Source: Asticcacaulis sp. EMRT-3
GTDB lineage: Bacteria > Pseudomonadota > Alphaproteobacteria > Caulobacterales > Caulobacteraceae
Direction: 5' to 3'
Length of the DNA stretch: 64,000 nt
NCBI RefSeq assembly: GCF_030027245.1
Contig: NZ_JASERT010000004.1
Coordinates: 16,667-80,666, forward strand
A program made the position numbers and the translations under genes. The notes under the pieces are model-generated. The model saw nothing but the letters and a program-made list of their open reading frames with translations, did no database searches and was not told where the DNA came from. Within the stretch, counting starts at the first letter, position 1. The number at the start of each line of letters is the position of its first letter. This document shows positions 62,539 to 64,000 of the stretch, piece after piece.

Positions 62539-63924
62539 TCAGGGCGTGGTGACAGCCCCTGTTTTTTGTTTCGCTTTCGCCAGGCCGCTGTCGAAATCAC
62601 CTTGCGTCAGTTCGCCCATGTGCAGATCCGCCAGATGGCCATCGGGCGTCAGGAACAGGGTCACCGGTATGCCCGCCGTCGCATAGTAGCGGGGTATTGC
62701 CGCGTCACGGTCGAGCAGAACTCTGGATAATTTCAGGTTTTGACCGGCCAGAAAGGCCCTTACGGTTTCCGCCGACTCGCCCTGATTGACAAAGGTGAAG
62801 GTGACATCCGGGCGGTCGTGCGACAGCTTCGCCAGCAGCGGCATTTCGCGTCGGCAGGGCGGACACCAGCTTGCCCAGAGATTGACCACTTCCAGCTTGC
62901 CGCCCGTATCGCCTAGGCGCTGCTGCGCGCCATCGAGTTGCGCCAGCACCACGCCGGGGGCTGGCTGGCCATAGTCGGAGCGGGTCAGCTCGTGCCCGCC
63001 TACCCAGACCGCCAGACTGAGCGCGACAATGCCCGCCGCCAGCAGGCCCATGCGCAGCGAGCGCACGAAAAACAGGCTGGCGACAATCAGGCCCAGACCC
63101 GCCCCCGGCACCCAGAAGCCACCGCGCCAGAAGGTGAGAAGACGCACAGGCTGTTCGGCAAAGGCCTGCCAGTTCACGATCACATTGCCGAGAAAGCCAC
63201 CTGCCACAGCCGCCAGCACGGCCCACTCACCCCACCTTGCCAGACGCGGCTCATAGCGCCGGGCCAGCAGGAAGGTGGCCAGAATGAAGATGATACCGGC
63301 AGCCAGCAGCGGCAGGCGCTCAGTCGGGAGGGCGAAAGGCCCGATATTCAGGCTGGAAGGTGGCGATGGCGCAAGGGTTTGCTGTGCCGCCGGGGGCAGA
63401 TTGCTGATGGCTGGCGGTGGCACCTCGGCAAAAGCGCTGGCGAGCGGGTGATCGCCTTCTGCCGGGCCTGACAAGGCCCCGGTGGCCAGATTCAGCTCTT
63501 TGGTGACCGGCGGATAACAGATGCCGTTTTCCTGACAGCCCTGATAGGTAATGGCAAGCGTACCAGCCCCTGCCCCAACCCCTGACCCTGATCCCGTGCG
63601 TATCCGGGCCCTCGCCTGACCCTCATAGACCTCGACAACGCCGAAGGACGCATCGCTCTTGCTGATCTTATTGCCGTCGATCCTGACCGGCAGGGTTTTA
63701 GCGCCGTCCCTGACGGAGAAACGGTTCGCATAAAGGTAATAGCCGTCGGCGATTGTCCAGTTGAGATTGATCGCGCCATCCGCCGCGCGCTCCGTCGTCA
63801 GGGCGAAGGCCTGATTGTCCGGCAAGGCCGGACGGACGGGCGCCGCATAGGCGGCCACGGCGACACTGGCCCACAGAAGTCCCAGCAGGACGGGCCATAC
63901 TAATCGCAACCGACGCATCATCAT
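62539..63924 (-). CDS. DsbD-alpha / membrane / TlpA-type thioredoxin fusion protein
   Basis: Protein of 461 residues. After a signal peptide comes a DsbD N-terminal-like domain with the redox pair Cys130/Cys136 (GCQENGICYPP). A membrane region (about 200-310) with 4-5 helices follows, then a TlpA-like thioredoxin domain with CPPC at 354-357 (WASWCPPCRREMP). The membrane part is not the CcdA-like domain of DsbD; NWQAFAEQPVRLLTFWRGGF recalls prolipoprotein diacylglyceryl transferase (Lgt) without its HGG motif. The protein probably moves reducing power into periplasmic thiols; the details are open. Confidence 0.75.
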   Translation of the reverse strand: MMMRRLRLVWPVLLGLLWASVAVAAYAAPVRPALPDNQAFALTTERAADGAINLNWTIADGYYLYANRFSVRDGAKTLPVRIDGNKISKSDASFGVVEVYEGQARARIRTGSGSGVGAGAGTLAITYQGCQENGICYPPVTKELNLATGALSGPAEGDHPLASAFAEVPPPAISNLPPAAQQTLAPSPPSSLNIGPFALPTERLPLLAAGIIFILATFLLARRYEPRLARWGEWAVLAAVAGGFLGNVIVNWQAFAEQPVRLLTFWRGGFWVPGAGLGLIVASLFFVRSLRMGLLAAGIVALSLAVWVGGHELTRSDYGQPAPGVVLAQLDGAQQRLGDTGGKLEVVNLWASWCPPCRREMPLLAKLSHDRPDVTFTFVNQGESAETVRAFLAGQNLKLSRVLLDRDAAIPRYYATAGIPVTLFLTPDGHLADLHMGELTQGDFDSGLAKAKQKTGAVTTP

Positions 63925-63956
63925 CTCACAAATCCCCGGACTGTTACTATGCGCAT

Positions 63957-63992
63957 GTGGCGAGCCAAACTTAAGGCAGGCTTAAACGCCAC
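63957..63992. other. Short inverted repeat near the window end
   Basis: GTGGCG (63957-63962) and CGCCAC (63987-63992) followed by AGGTTTTT, with direct CTTAA repeats inside. It could be the terminator of a gene beyond the window or part of a promoter; it cannot be resolved here. Confidence 0.3.
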
Positions 63993-64000
63993 AGGTTTTT

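Overview
The window looks like a secondary replicon (chromid or megaplasmid) of an aerobic, plant-polymer-degrading alphaproteobacterium, most likely a member of the Caulobacteraceae such as Asticcacaulis. The grounds are inference from content: GC-rich coding DNA with AT-rich promoters, Tat-exported glycoside hydrolases, a large TonB-dependent receptor, dispersed palindromic repeats, and an alphaproteobacterial RPA-type plasmid replication module. No rRNA, tRNA or CRISPR was seen.

Layout. 1-1255: 3' end of a secreted beta-propeller protein. 1302-3281: MarR regulator behind a 37-bp palindrome, coupled to a ClC chloride channel. 3353-6939: bioF-bioD-bioA plus an overlapping ferritin-like diiron protein. 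7187-8904: GH130 glycosidase and SDR dehydrogenase. 9737-13800: Fic protein, a GCTATC-rich putative centromere, ParA, a small RHH-like partner, a RepA initiator and nine direct iterons followed by an AT-rich stretch: a complete replication/partition cassette. 14013-15395: GH27 enzyme.

15505-26020 is a nitrogen-assimilation locus, probably for guanidine: ABC transporter genes on the minus strand, and on the plus strand a NikR-like regulator, two UAAP/carboxyguanidine deiminase subunits, a biotin-dependent urea/guanidine carboxylase and allophanate hydrolase. The carboxylase needs biotin, which the bio genes of the same window help make. 26344-32862: three-gene RND efflux system with divergent TetR repressor. 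32859-39865: a compact minus-strand operon of two related ATP-grasp proteins and two PLP enzymes with an AraC regulator; no pathway I know has this combination, and it is the best candidate for an undescribed system. 40401-43012: chemoreceptor and HAMP protein. 43160-45521: AraC regulator divergent from an Fsr-like MFS exporter.

45813-56779 is a glucuronoxylan/glucuronate locus in decay: a TonB receptor split by an IS1380 element (the intact reading frame can be reconstructed exactly), FadR-type GntR regulator, ManD dehydratase, GH115 alpha-glucuronidase and a broken GH43 gene, with five copies of a shared operator-like palindrome. 56993-58899 is a pile of abutting transposon pieces (Tn3, IS66, IS3-like, IS6). 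Then follow a DUF4143 ATPase and, at 60532-63924, a thiol/sulfur redox group (SQR-like flavoprotein, DsrE protein, DsbD/TlpA fusion).

At least three families of intergenic repeats are scattered through the window. Several sit exactly at gene ends and supply the stop codon of the neighbouring gene.
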